DNA of 64,000 nucleotides from Sphingomonadales bacterium (GTDB lineage: Bacteria; Pseudomonadota; Alphaproteobacteria; Sphingomonadales; Sphingomonadaceae), in assembly GCA_016707885.1 (NCBI GenBank), contig JADJGU010000005.1, positions 1-64,000 of the forward strand, given 5' to 3'. Numbering within the stretch: position 1 is the first letter of the stretch; the number at the start of each line of letters is the position of its first letter. The notes under the pieces were generated by a model, which was given only the letters and a program-made list of their open reading frames with translations, made no database searches and had not been told where the DNA came from. The position numbers and the translations under genes were made by a program. This document shows positions 26,337 through 35,188 of this stretch, piece by piece.

Positions 26337-27632
26337 TCAGCGTTTGAAGTGGGCAGGGCGAACCGACTGTTTCGCTTTTGCCGCCTGTCGCGCGTTGGCG
26401 GTAGCTTCTTCAACGTCGCCTTCGGCATCCATATCGGCGTGCATGGCTTCCCATCCGCCAATGCCCATCAACACGCGGTCGGCGTGCTTGATGGTATTCA
26501 CATGGCCGTAGTGGTTCTCGATCATCTTGACCGAGGTGCCCATCTGTTCGGACAGAATATAGACGTCCACACCCTCGCTAAGCCGGAAGGTGGCGTAGGT
26601 GTGGCGGAAGCAATAGGTCGAACGGGGGATGCCGTTCGGCCCCATGCGTAGGTCAGCCTCCACGAGCAAGGCCTGCACGGTGTCGCTGTAGAGATATTTG
26701 GCAGGCTTCCCGTTGATGATGGTGAACACGGCATCATCGGGCGCAGTGGCTTTGGACAGCTCGCGCACCCGATCGAGATATTCGCCGACACTCTTGGGAG
26801 CGACGAGCTTGCGCGATTTCCCTTTGCCCTGGACGAACATCACGACGATCTCGCGCCCGTCACGATCCTTGGCGAGTGTGATGTCGCGCCAGCGCAAATT
26901 CTTCGCCTCGGGCGGACGCATCCCCGTGTTGCACATGATGAGCATGAAATTGTAGCACATGGTCCGATACCAAGTGCCTTGGGGTGTCGTCGCCGCCCTG
27001 ATCCATTTGCGCCCGACGCTGTGCAGCTTACGATATTCCTCGATGGTGAACTCATCGCGGCGCATGGTTTTGAGTTTCGGCCTGCCTTCAAAACGGTGGC
27101 TGGCAGGCACAAGCCGCTTGGTGATGGCAAAGTTCATCACCGCGTTGAGCGCGCCCATCTCGAATTGAATTGTCGCATCGCTGATATGCTCGCGGAAACG
27201 GCCCTTGCCGTTTTCACGCCGCCATGTCGGATAAGCCGCCCAACTGTCCTGACCGATCAGGTGAATCTGGGTGCTGCCGACATAATCTTCGAGCGCCTTC
27301 TTGAAGGCGTTTCGGAGATTCTTCACTCGGTCATGGGAAACCTCACCCGTATCGGCGCGGCGCTGCTGCGTCTGGAGATAATCTGCCGCGACCTGCCGAA
27401 ACGGACGATTGAACACGGCAACGTCATGTTTCACCCGAAACCGGATGTCGGCGTCCTGATCGAACGCCCGGTCGCGGGCGGACTCCCGGTCCGAGGTGTG
27501 GAGCGAGATAGTCTTGTAGCGGTCCTCTTTGGGGAGCTTGATGCGGCAATAAAAATTGCGGTGTTCGACATCGCCCCGCCTGAAAATGATCAGGCCGGAT
27601 TTTAGCACCTCCTTGTCGATGATGAACGCCAT
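26337..27632 (-). CDS. Tyrosine-type site-specific integrase
   Basis: 431 residues. The C-terminal catalytic domain has the first Arg in NTGMRPPEAKNLRW, a Lys in VQGKGKSRKL, the H/R box in TYCFRHTYATFRLSEG, and a box-III-like HYGHV with the candidate nucleophile Tyr. The N-terminal half is a core-binding region (FRQVAADYLQTQQRR, DATIQFEMGALNAVMNFAI). The ATG at 27632 is favoured, with GGAG seven bases upstream; the frame is open to 27692. It lies about 125 bases from two tRNA-end repeats, so it most likely inserts the element at that tRNA gene. Confidence 0.9.
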   Translation of the reverse strand: MAFIIDKEVLKSGLIIFRRGDVEHRNFYCRIKLPKEDRYKTISLHTSDRESARDRAFDQDADIRFRVKHDVAVFNRPFRQVAADYLQTQQRRADTGEVSHDRVKNLRNAFKKALEDYVGSTQIHLIGQDSWAAYPTWRRENGKGRFREHISDATIQFEMGALNAVMNFAITKRLVPASHRFEGRPKLKTMRRDEFTIEEYRKLHSVGRKWIRAATTPQGTWYRTMCYNFMLIMCNTGMRPPEAKNLRWRDITLAKDRDGREIVVMFVQGKGKSRKLVAPKSVGEYLDRVRELSKATAPDDAVFTIINGKPAKYLYSDTVQALLVEADLRMGPNGIPRSTYCFRHTYATFRLSEGVDVYILSEQMGTSVKMIENHYGHVNTIKHADRVLMGIGGWEAMHADMDAEGDVEEATANARQAAKAKQSVRPAHFKR

Positions 27633-27757
27633 TCCCATACTCCGCTGTGCAGAAACTGTGCAGGTTTGGAGCGAAACCGCGCGGAGTTCCATAACTGTGC
27701 AGGTGCTGTGTAGGGGAATATGCCTTATTTTCTTAAGTGATTCCAGCTATTTGCTGG

Positions 27758-27776
27758 AATCCTGTCACCCCGACCA
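27758..27776 (+). repeat. att-like repeat, tRNA-Pro 3' end, copy 1
   Basis: AATCCTGTCACCCCGACCA equals the end of the T-arm and the acceptor stem plus CCA of a tRNA with a CGGGGA 5' end, best fit tRNA-Pro. It differs from the copy at 27812 by one base. No complete tRNA precedes it. Confidence 0.65.
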
Positions 27777-27811
27777 AACCCTTTTGGGAGGGGAACAGTA
27801 GAGCGGAGCAC

Positions 27812-27830
27812 AATCCTGTCTCCCCGACCA
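27812..27830 (+). repeat. att-like repeat, tRNA-Pro 3' end, copy 2 (likely right junction)
   Basis: AATCCTGTCTCCCCGACCA has the exact form expected of the tRNA-Pro 3' end. Six bases later the core chromosome begins (lipoprotein gene stop at 27836). It is the best candidate for attR; the intact tRNA and attL should lie left of this window. Confidence 0.7.
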
Positions 27831-27835
27831 TTTCC

Positions 27836-28078
27836 TTATTCTTCAGCCTCAGCTTCGCTTGCCTGCAATTCTTCGATTTCGGCGCGGGATTCTTCTTCCA
27901 CCAGTTTTGCGGCTGCGTCGGCGGCTGCTTCGATGCTTTTTTGCTCTGCTTTCACAGCCGCTGCATCATCTTCGGCAGCAATCTTCTCCGCCGCTTTTTC
28001 AGACTGTGCAGGGTTTTGTTCTTCCACGCATGCCATCAAAAGCAGGGGCGTTGCCAGTGCCAGATATATTGCTTTCAT
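27836..28078 (-). CDS. Small alanine/glutamate-rich lipoprotein
   Basis: 80 residues: a lipoprotein signal ending LLMAC (lipobox Cys at 17) and a mature part that is almost all Ala, Glu and Lys in heptad-like runs (SEKAAEKIAAEDDAAAVKAEQKSIEAAADAAAKLVEEE), so a long charged helix or coiled coil. No family is recognised. Its start overlaps the stop of the M28 peptidase by four bases (ATGA), so both are likely translated together. It is the first core gene after the right end of the mobile element. Confidence 0.65.
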   Translation of the reverse strand: MKAIYLALATPLLLMACVEEQNPAQSEKAAEKIAAEDDAAAVKAEQKSIEAAADAAAKLVEEESRAEIEELQASEAEAEE

Positions 28079-29451
28079 GGCTTTGGCGCGACGATAAGGT
28101 CGCCCTCATAATTGACCAGTTCAGACAATACGACCGTCCATGCAGCGACATTCTGGCGCATCTGGGCCTTGTCGATCATGCTCAGCGTGTCGTCGGGGGT
28201 GTGGTGCAGGTTGAAATAACGGGTGCCATCCTGCTGCAGGTCGATGATGCCCAGATTTTGCGCGGCGATGATCGCGCCGACATCGGCCCCGCCGCTGGCT
28301 GCATCCTTGCCGCGGGCGATGCCCAGTGGAGCCAGTTTGGTCGCTATGCGATCAGCGAGCGGTTTCGCACTTGCGGGCAGCTTGAAATCGACGCGCCAAA
28401 CGCGATCAGCGCCGAAATCCGATTCCATGGCGAGTGCATGGGGGACCGTCTTGTTGGTTTCGGCATAAGCCTTGCCGCCCCAGATGCCGACCTCTTCGGC
28501 GCCTGCCCAGAGCAAGCGGATCGTCCGCTCCCGCTTCATGCCTTTGATGGCGCTGGCGGCGGCGGTGATGATGCCGCAACCGGCTGCATCGTCAATTGCA
28601 CCCGTTCCCAAATCCCAACTGTCGAGGTGACAGGCGATCACGATCGGGGGCAGGGCGGCATTGCTGCCGGGCAATTCGGCGACGACATTGCCCGATTTTT
28701 GCGTACCAAGATTTTTCGGTGTCAGGAGCAGGCGGAGTTTGACAGGCTTTCCGCGCCCTACCATCCGAACCAGATTGTCGGCATCTGGGATCGACAACGC
28801 GCCGGCGGGAATGGGCGTGACGCCAGCTTCGAAATTGGTGTTGCCGGTGTGCGGATTGCGATGGTTGTGGTCGGTGCCGACCGAGCGGATAACGATCGCC
28901 GCCGCGCCTTTCTTCGCCGCTATGTTGGGCCCGACAAAGCGTGCTGGCCCGAATGCGCCATAGCTTGAACCATCCTGCGCGTGTTTCATCGCGTGGCTGA
29001 CAAAAGCGATCTTGCCTGCAAGGCTGCCATCGGGCGCTGCGCGCAGGGCATCGATTGTCGGGAAATAGACGACTTCGGCTTCCAATCCGGCATCACCCGT
29101 ACTGCCGCTATTGCCCAATGCCGTTATCGCAAATTTCTGCGGGAAGGGGCTGACAACCCAAGCACGCTCCTCGCCCCGCACCCAGGTCGGCATGTCAAAG
29201 GGTTCTTCGCGAACATTGGCAAAGCCCGCTTTGCGCAGATAGCTGAGCGCCCATGCTCGGCCGCGTGCTTCAGCTTCGGTCCCGCCTTGGCGTGCGCCAA
29301 CTTCGGTGGTCAGGCCTTCGGTAATCTCCCAGGCGACAGGATCATGGTCCAGCGCCCACATCGCCGGGTCTGTTCCGGCGGGAGGGCTGGCGAAAGCGGA
29401 GGTTGCGAGGATTGTCGTTGCGCCAAGGGCGAGCAGAATTTGTTTTGTCAT
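28075..29451 (-). CDS. M28 family metallopeptidase, secreted
   Basis: 458 residues with a signal peptide ending SAFA. An inserted PA-like region (KIAFVSHAMKHAQDG, GAAAIVIRSVGTD) precedes the M28 catalytic domain: the first zinc His and Asp in ACHLDSWDLGTGAIDDAAG, the catalytic Glu in LLWAGAEEVGIWGG, a further ligand Asp in MESDFGADRVW, and the last His in FNLHHTPDDTLSMI. These enzymes are aminopeptidases or carboxypeptidases that cut peptides in the periplasm with two zinc ions. The lipoprotein gene overlaps it downstream by four bases. Confidence 0.9.
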   Translation of the reverse strand: MTKQILLALGATTILATSAFASPPAGTDPAMWALDHDPVAWEITEGLTTEVGARQGGTEAEARGRAWALSYLRKAGFANVREEPFDMPTWVRGEERAWVVSPFPQKFAITALGNSGSTGDAGLEAEVVYFPTIDALRAAPDGSLAGKIAFVSHAMKHAQDGSSYGAFGPARFVGPNIAAKKGAAAIVIRSVGTDHNHRNPHTGNTNFEAGVTPIPAGALSIPDADNLVRMVGRGKPVKLRLLLTPKNLGTQKSGNVVAELPGSNAALPPIVIACHLDSWDLGTGAIDDAAGCGIITAAASAIKGMKRERTIRLLWAGAEEVGIWGGKAYAETNKTVPHALAMESDFGADRVWRVDFKLPASAKPLADRIATKLAPLGIARGKDAASGGADVGAIIAAQNLGIIDLQQDGTRYFNLHHTPDDTLSMIDKAQMRQNVAAWTVVLSELVNYEGDLIVAPKP

Positions 29452-29568
29452 GCGCTGGGCTTAGCTATCGTAACGCCGCTTGCCAATCCTGCCTTGCGAC
29501 AAATGCACAGCTTGGCTAGTAGGCGCGTCGAATTCCGCATTTATTGCTTTTTGAGAAAGTGACCATCG

Positions 29569-31248
29569 ATGGCCGCCCAATACGCCTTTGTCATGAAGGG
29601 GATGACCAAGACCTTCCCCGGCGCGCAAAAGCCCGTGCTCAACAACATCCACCTGCAATTCTATCAGGATGCCAAAATCGGCATCGTCGGCCCCAACGGT
29701 ACGGGTAAGTCGACGCTGATGAAGATTATGGCCGGTATCGACACTGATTTCACCGGTGAAGCATGGCCGGGCGAGAATATTACCGTCGGCTATCTGGCGC
29801 AGGAGCCGCAACTTGATCCGACCAAGACGGTCAAGGAAAACGTCATGGACGGCGTCCGTGAAGTGGCGGACATGGTTGAGCGTTTCAACGAAATCAGCAT
29901 GATCATGGCCGATCCGCCGGAAGACGTCGATTTCGATGCGCTGATGGAAGAAATGGGCACACTGCAGGAAAAGATCGACGCGGTTGATGCCTGGACGCTC
30001 GACAACCAGCTCGAAATCGCGATGGACGCGCTGCGCTGCCCGCCGGGCGATTGGTCGGTGGAGAACCTGTCAGGCGGTGAAAAACGCCGCGTTGCGCTCA
30101 CCCGCTTGCTGCTCGAAAAGCCTGACATCCTGCTGCTCGACGAACCGACCAACCACCTTGACGCGGAGTCGGTGGCGTGGCTCGAAAAGCATCTGGTCGA
30201 CTATAAGGGCAACGTCATCCTCGTCACCCACGACCGTTACTTCCTCGATAATGTCGTGAACTGGATCCTCGAACTCGATCGCGGTCGTTATTTCCCCTAT
30301 GAGGGCAATTATTCGACCTACCTCGAGAAGAAAGCAAAGCGCCTCGAGCAGGAAGCGCGAGAGGATGCCGGTCGCCAGAAAGCGATCAAGGACGAGCTGG
30401 ACTGGATTCGTCAGTCGCCGAAAGCACGGCAGACCAAATCCAAGGCGCGTATTAAGAGCTTTGAGCAATTGGTTGAGGCTGCCGAAAACCGCACAATCGG
30501 TAAGGCCCAGATCGTCATCCAGAACCCCGAACGCCTTGGCAGCAAGGTCATCGAGGTCAACAATGTCACCAAAGCCTATGGCGACAAGCTGCTGTTCGAA
30601 AATCTGTCCTTCACTATCCCGCCCGGAGGCATTGTCGGCGTGATCGGCCCGAACGGTGCGGGTAAATCGACACTGTTCCGTTTGATTACCGGTCAGGAGC
30701 AGCCCGATAGCGGCGAAATCGTGATCGGCGATACTGTCCATCTGGGCTTTGTCGACCAGAGCCGCGATGCGCTCGACCCCAACAAGAATGTCTGGGAAGA
30801 AATTTCGGGCGGTGCCGATTTCATGAAGGTCGGCAAGCACGAAACCCCGACCCGTGCCTATGTCGGCGCGTTCAACTTCAAGGGCACTGACCAGCAAAAA
30901 AAGGTCGGCCAGCTTTCGGGCGGTGAACGTAACCGCGTACATATGGCGAAGATGCTGAAGGAGGGTGGCAACGTCCTCCTGCTCGACGAACCGACCAACG
31001 ATCTCGACACCGAAACGCTGGCTGCGCTTGAAGAGGCGCTCGAAAGCTTCGCCGGTTGCGCCGTGGTCATCTCGCACGACCGTTTCTTCCTCGACCGTCT
31101 GGCGACGCACATCCTCGCTTTTGAAGGTGACAGCCATGTCGAATGGTTCGAAGGGAATTTCGAATCTTACGAAGAGGACAAGATCCGTCGTTTGGGTGAA
31201 GAAGCCACCCGTCCGCACCGGACCAGCTATAAGAAAATGACGCGGTAG
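29569..31248 (+). CDS. ettA: Energy-dependent translational throttle protein EttA (ABC-F)
   Basis: 559 residues with two ATP-binding cassettes: Walker A GPNGTGKST with signature LSGGEKRR and Walker B ILLLDEPTNHLDAESVAWLE; then GPNGAGKST with LSGGERNR and VLLLDEPTNDLDTETLAALE. The linker (AKRLEQEAREDAGRQKAIKDELDWIRQ) is the PtIM domain of ABC-F proteins. There are no membrane segments. EttA binds the ribosomal E site and slows initiation when ADP is high. Length and the motif AFVMKGMTKTFPGAQKPVL agree with EttA. It is followed by a hairpin and a convergent putP. Confidence 0.95.
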   Translation: MAAQYAFVMKGMTKTFPGAQKPVLNNIHLQFYQDAKIGIVGPNGTGKSTLMKIMAGIDTDFTGEAWPGENITVGYLAQEPQLDPTKTVKENVMDGVREVADMVERFNEISMIMADPPEDVDFDALMEEMGTLQEKIDAVDAWTLDNQLEIAMDALRCPPGDWSVENLSGGEKRRVALTRLLLEKPDILLLDEPTNHLDAESVAWLEKHLVDYKGNVILVTHDRYFLDNVVNWILELDRGRYFPYEGNYSTYLEKKAKRLEQEAREDAGRQKAIKDELDWIRQSPKARQTKSKARIKSFEQLVEAAENRTIGKAQIVIQNPERLGSKVIEVNNVTKAYGDKLLFENLSFTIPPGGIVGVIGPNGAGKSTLFRLITGQEQPDSGEIVIGDTVHLGFVDQSRDALDPNKNVWEEISGGADFMKVGKHETPTRAYVGAFNFKGTDQQKKVGQLSGGERNRVHMAKMLKEGGNVLLLDEPTNDLDTETLAALEEALESFAGCAVVISHDRFFLDRLATHILAFEGDSHVEWFEGNFESYEEDKIRRLGEEATRPHRTSYKKMTR

Positions 31249-31276
31249 TCCGCGACTCTTTGTAGCGGCACCAAGT

Positions 31277-31373
31277 TTTGTCATTCCCGCGGAAGCGGGA
31301 ATCCATGGTCTGTGAGCAAAATTTGAACTGAGATTTCAGACCATGGACCCCCGATCAAGTCGGGGGTGACAAA
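31277..31373. repeat. REP-like inverted repeat / bidirectional terminator
   Basis: The ends TTTGTCA (31277) and TGACAAA (31373) and the inner CCATGGTCTG/CAGACCATGG pair form one large imperfect hairpin. It contains two small hairpins, around CCCGCGGAAGCGGG and around ACCCCCGATCAAGTCGGGGGT. It lies between the convergent ettA and putP genes and likely ends both transcripts. Confidence 0.7.
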
Positions 31374-31390
31374 TTCAACATGAGCAGAAA

Positions 31391-32821
31391 TTAACGAGCG
31401 CCGCCGGTTCTACCTGCAAGGCTGACAACTAATATCACCAGCATGGCGAGAACAAACCCCGGCACGATTTCATACATCGCGCTACTCCACCCCAGCGCGA
31501 TCCATCCGATCACCACCAGCGCGCCGGTTACCATGCCGGCAAAGGCACCGGCGAGCGTCATGCGCTGCCAGGTAAGGGCAAGGATGATGACTGGTCCAAA
31601 GGCGGCGCCAAAGCCCGCCCATGCGTTGCTGACGAGGCTGAGCACACTGCTATCCGGATTTTGGGCGAGCACCATCGCGATTGCCGCGACCGCGACGACT
31701 GACAGGCGACCGACGGCGACGACTTCCTTTTCGCTGGCGTCACGGCGCACGAATAGGCGGTAAACGTCTTCGGTCAGTGATGAACCGGTAACGAGCAACT
31801 GTGCCGAAATCGTGCTCATGATTGCAGCGAGGATGGCCGCGAGCAGGAAGCCCACCGCGACTGGCGCAAATAATTCGCCCGCCAGCAGGACGAAAATGGT
31901 TTCGGGATCGGCGACAGTCAGCCCTTTGCTTTCTGCATAAACGCGCCCGATCAGGCCGACAAGCAAAGCACCAGACAGCGTGATCGCCATCCACACCATG
32001 CAGATGTTGCGCGCAATCGGCATTTCCTTGACCGAACGAATGGCCATGAAGCGCACGATGATATGCGGTTGCCCGAAATAGCCAAGGCCCCAGGCAGCGG
32101 TCGAGATGATGCCAAGCGCGGTCGTGCCTGCGAACAGGCTGGTCATCTTGGGATCGATGCCGTTGAGCGCGGACGTCACCGACACGCCTTCGGGCAAGCC
32201 CTGCCATGCCATATAGGGGACCACGACCAAAGCGATCGCCATGATCGTACCCTGCACAAAGTCGGTCAGGCTGACCGCGAGGAAGCCACCGAGGACGACA
32301 TAGGCGACCACAACGGACGCGGTGATCCAGAGGCCGGTCTGATAATCTGCGCCGAACGCACTTTGGAACAGCTTGCCGCCAGCGACGAGGCCCGAGGCCG
32401 AGTAGAGCGCGAAAAAAACGATAATCACAATGCTGGCGGTGAGGCGGAGCAGGTGCTTCTCATCATTGAAACGGTTGCCGAGAAATTCTGGGATAGTGAG
32501 CGAATTGCCATAGCGTTCGGTCTGCTCGCGCAGGCGCGGGGCGACGATGATCCAGTTGAGCAATGCACCTATGAACAGTCCAATGGCAATCCAAGCCTCA
32601 GCCAAGCCCGACGCATACAGCGCGCCGGGAAGGCCAAGCATCAACCATCCTGACATGTCCGAAGCACCTGCGGCCAGCGCGGTAACGGCAGGGCCCAATT
32701 GTCGCCCGCTTAACAGATATTCGCTGCTGTTTGCCGTCGATTTGCGCCATGCATAGATGCCGATGCCCAGCATCAGCGCGAAATAGATCGAAAGGCTTGC
32801 GATCACGCCCGGTTGCGTCAT
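31391..32821 (-). CDS. putP: Sodium/proline symporter PutP
   Basis: 476 residues with about 13 membrane helices, SSS family. Conserved features are YLLSGRQLGPAVTALAAGASDMSGWLMLGLPGALYASGL near residue 40, the GYFGQPHIIVRFMAI segment near 250, and AAILAAIMSTISAQLLVTGSSLTEDVYR near 340, all typical of PutP. It imports L-proline with Na+. It is a single gene, divergent from the secreted gene at 32896 and convergent with ettA. No putA is in the window. Confidence 0.92.
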   Translation of the reverse strand: MTQPGVIASLSIYFALMLGIGIYAWRKSTANSSEYLLSGRQLGPAVTALAAGASDMSGWLMLGLPGALYASGLAEAWIAIGLFIGALLNWIIVAPRLREQTERYGNSLTIPEFLGNRFNDEKHLLRLTASIVIIVFFALYSASGLVAGGKLFQSAFGADYQTGLWITASVVVAYVVLGGFLAVSLTDFVQGTIMAIALVVVPYMAWQGLPEGVSVTSALNGIDPKMTSLFAGTTALGIISTAAWGLGYFGQPHIIVRFMAIRSVKEMPIARNICMVWMAITLSGALLVGLIGRVYAESKGLTVADPETIFVLLAGELFAPVAVGFLLAAILAAIMSTISAQLLVTGSSLTEDVYRLFVRRDASEKEVVAVGRLSVVAVAAIAMVLAQNPDSSVLSLVSNAWAGFGAAFGPVIILALTWQRMTLAGAFAGMVTGALVVIGWIALGWSSAMYEIVPGFVLAMLVILVVSLAGRTGGAR

Positions 32822-32895
32822 GTATTTCCCCCTCTTGTTCGATAGCGCCGCGCTTCGGGGCTGTTATCTCATCGGCAATGCTATAAGCAGTCAGT

Positions 32896-33852
32896 ATGCG
32901 CATTGCACCCTATCTCTTTGCACTGGCACTCTATTGTTTCGCTCCAGCGGCTCAGGCGATGGAATGGCGGTCAGTGGACAAGGCGATGCTGGCCGCGCTG
33001 CAGGATGATGACATCAACCGGCACAAGGATGAACCCGAATTTCTGGAGGGTATCAGCGTCAGCGAAATCCGCTTTTCGGAAAATGGATTTGACTGGCACC
33101 TGATCCGTTTTTCCAGCGAGGCGAATAGAGATGGGCCCCTTTGGGTCGTTCCCCATGATGACGAGAATGCCGCGTTCGAGGCGATGATTGCGGCACTCCA
33201 CAAATATGGAGGCACCGGTATCGCCGTGAATACGGGGTCAACCAGCACGCGGCGACAGACCGGTTACGGCCTGTGCGGAGTGCGTTCGGCGATGGTTTCG
33301 GCCTGTGATCCCAATCGCAATTTTGATGAGCGCACGCCCGTTTTTACACAAGCTATCCTTGACGCTTGGAAACCGGGGCGTCCCCTGATCGCGTTGCACA
33401 CCAACAGCCATGGCTTTGGTGGCGATGGAGCGGGCGGGCGCGGAGATATTACCATGCTCGATGCGCGGGCCTATGCGCGCGGCGAAATCATCGCACGCGC
33501 CGATGGCTATTTCGGCAACCGCACTATCGCCATGTTGGACAATCCGGACGTTTACGCGATCCTACCTTATGCCGGGACCAAGGCCATCAGCGATGGCGAA
33601 ACCGTATGTCGCAATGCAATGAACCAGTCGGGCATCAATGTGTGGCATGAACGGGTAAGGCGTAGCGATGGGTCGCTTTCCAACTATGTCGCGCTGCAGC
33701 GCCCGGATATTGCCTATGTCAATTTTGAGGCGAAGCGGGAGGTTGATCTGTCGACAGCCGCCAAAGCACAGGGGCTGATGATCGATGCCTATTTGCAAAA
33801 ATGCGCAGGTCTATGGAGCCAGCCAATGTCCGCGCCAGTCAGCGGCCCCTGA
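32896..33852 (+). CDS. Secreted protein with M14-carboxypeptidase-like motifs
   Basis: 318 residues with a signal peptide ending AAQA. The segments VVPHDDENAAFEAM (H-x-x-E), ACDPNRNFDE (P-N-R-N-F), and LIALHTNSHGFGG (second His) follow the zinc ligands and substrate Arg of M14 metallocarboxypeptidases in the right order. A C-terminal catalytic Glu may be in YVNFEAKREV. I see no other annotation that fits. It could trim peptides or peptidoglycan stems in the periplasm. The 3' end overlaps the convergent PNPOx-like gene by 42 bases. Confidence 0.55.
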   Translation: MRIAPYLFALALYCFAPAAQAMEWRSVDKAMLAALQDDDINRHKDEPEFLEGISVSEIRFSENGFDWHLIRFSSEANRDGPLWVVPHDDENAAFEAMIAALHKYGGTGIAVNTGSTSTRRQTGYGLCGVRSAMVSACDPNRNFDERTPVFTQAILDAWKPGRPLIALHTNSHGFGGDGAGGRGDITMLDARAYARGEIIARADGYFGNRTIAMLDNPDVYAILPYAGTKAISDGETVCRNAMNQSGINVWHERVRRSDGSLSNYVALQRPDIAYVNFEAKREVDLSTAAKAQGLMIDAYLQKCAGLWSQPMSAPVSGP

Positions 33853-34437
33853 GTCCCATTGCCAGCGTGCGCGGCGATGGCCGCTATTGGCCAAATAGAG
33901 CCACTCCAAAGTGTGAAACGTGAACAACAGGATCGCAAAATTGTCGCGGGCCGGAGCAAGCTCTGCATCATCAGGTTGCCTACCCTCAACCGATTCAGGC
34001 AGGCCGGATGTTGGCTGTTCGACTACTACTCCGGGTGCCTGTTCGGCAAGATAACAGCGGCGCGCAAAATTGGTTGATTGGCTCCAGGCAGCGTCGACCG
34101 CTGCGCCTTCCCGATGAACGACGGCGCTTCCGGACAATCGCAACTGGATCTTGGGTTCGGGGTCGTAGATTAGAACCGACGCCGCGCTATTGTTCGTCAG
34201 ATCGTCCAACTTGGTCGAACGGGCATCGGTGTGGAATCGCAAGCTGCGTTCTTGCCAACCGACATGCCGCAAGATCATCACGCGCTGGCTAGGGCCGCCA
34301 TCTGAACCGATTGTCGCAACAACCGGATGATGCGCCGCAGCGTGCCTGCTTTGGGCACCGGCTTCGATTAAGCGTCGTGCCTCCGCAAAGCTGAGATCCA
34401 GATTGTTGTAAAGCGCTGCTTCACCCGTCATCGGCAA
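33811..34437 (-). CDS. Pyridoxamine 5'-phosphate oxidase family protein
   Basis: 208 residues with an FMN-binding split-barrel pattern: HHPVVATIGSDGGPSQRVMILRHVGWQERSLRFHTDARSTKLDDL, then ASVLIYDPEPKIQLRLSGSAVVH and a C-terminal ILLFTFHTLEWLYL. It differs from PdxH in sequence details, so the substrate is not known; related proteins are flavin-binding or oxidoreductases of unknown role. It overlaps the convergent secreted-protein gene by 42 bases at the 3' end. Confidence 0.75.
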   Translation of the reverse strand: MPMTGEAALYNNLDLSFAEARRLIEAGAQSRHAAAHHPVVATIGSDGGPSQRVMILRHVGWQERSLRFHTDARSTKLDDLTNNSAASVLIYDPEPKIQLRLSGSAVVHREGAAVDAAWSQSTNFARRCYLAEQAPGVVVEQPTSGLPESVEGRQPDDAELAPARDNFAILLFTFHTLEWLYLANSGHRRARWQWDSGAADWRGHWLAP

Positions 34438-34441
34438 AAGC

Positions 34442-35179
34442 TCACATCAATGAGCCGTCGAAAATCAGCCCAACTTGCATGCCAGACCGGTCAAGTGCCG
34501 AAAGGGCGGTGAGATCGATGTAACATTCAAAGCCGCATTCATTGCCTGCGTTATCGAGCAAGGCTGTCACCAGATAGCGATCGGTGGCCTGACGGCAACC
34601 TTGCTGGGCTGCGGATGCTGCCAGTTTCTTGCTGAACACAGTTTCCTTCGCTTGCTCCATGCCTTTCAAGCTTGAAACCACGGCCTTTGCTTTGTCCGGG
34701 GTGCTGCAGCGATAAAAGACGGAGCCGGATTGTTCGCCACGCGCATCTAGCCAGCCATCGCTGGTGCGGACCGAAAGCCAGCGTGCCAGATCGGTACGGG
34801 GGAAGCTGTTATTGCCATCTTCGCTGACAATCCCCGCAATAACTTTGCCTGCCTCGTCGCGGCCTTCATAACGGAGCATCCGCTCGGTGCCGCCAGCCAG
34901 TTCGACAGTCGCACGCGATTTTGCGGAGAGGATGGTTATAACACCCTTGCGCTCCGCGTCTTGCGAACATCCCGTGGTCCGGAGACCTACAAAGAAATGG
35001 TCAATGTCGATGGTATGGTTGTTGGGGGAAGGTTTCACGCGGTAATATTGGTCGAGCATCATCTGCGCCGAAGCCTGGGTAGGGCAGATCACGGTCGAAT
35101 GCTCGTTCGGGATGTCGATATGTTCGGGTAGCGGTTCGGGCGTTGAGGCGAGCAACAACAAAGCGAGAATCGCGTTCAT
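34442..35179 (-). CDS. Hypothetical exported protein
   Basis: 245 residues with a short N-terminal hydrophobic stretch (MNAILALLLLAS), probably a signal peptide. Cysteines at TVICPT, TTGCSQD, FYRCST, QQGCRQ and ECGFECYIDL suggest several disulfides in the periplasm. No family is recognised. It lies four bases upstream of the PNPOx-like gene on the same strand and nine bases after the carbonic anhydrase stop, so these three may be co-transcribed. Confidence 0.6.
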   Translation of the reverse strand: MNAILALLLLASTPEPLPEHIDIPNEHSTVICPTQASAQMMLDQYYRVKPSPNNHTIDIDHFFVGLRTTGCSQDAERKGVITILSAKSRATVELAGGTERMLRYEGRDEAGKVIAGIVSEDGNNSFPRTDLARWLSVRTSDGWLDARGEQSGSVFYRCSTPDKAKAVVSSLKGMEQAKETVFSKKLAASAAQQGCRQATDRYLVTALLDNAGNECGFECYIDLTALSALDRSGMQVGLIFDGSLM

Positions 35180-35188
35180 TTGAACTCC

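Noticed and set aside
27738..27830. A complete tRNA gene at the integrase end
   Set aside because: Only the 3' end (T-arm end and acceptor) is present in two copies; no D-arm or anticodon arm precedes either.
30070..31284. Long minus-strand open frame opposite ettA
   Set aside because: It is the shadow of a full-length ABC-F gene; high-GC codon use keeps the opposite strand open.
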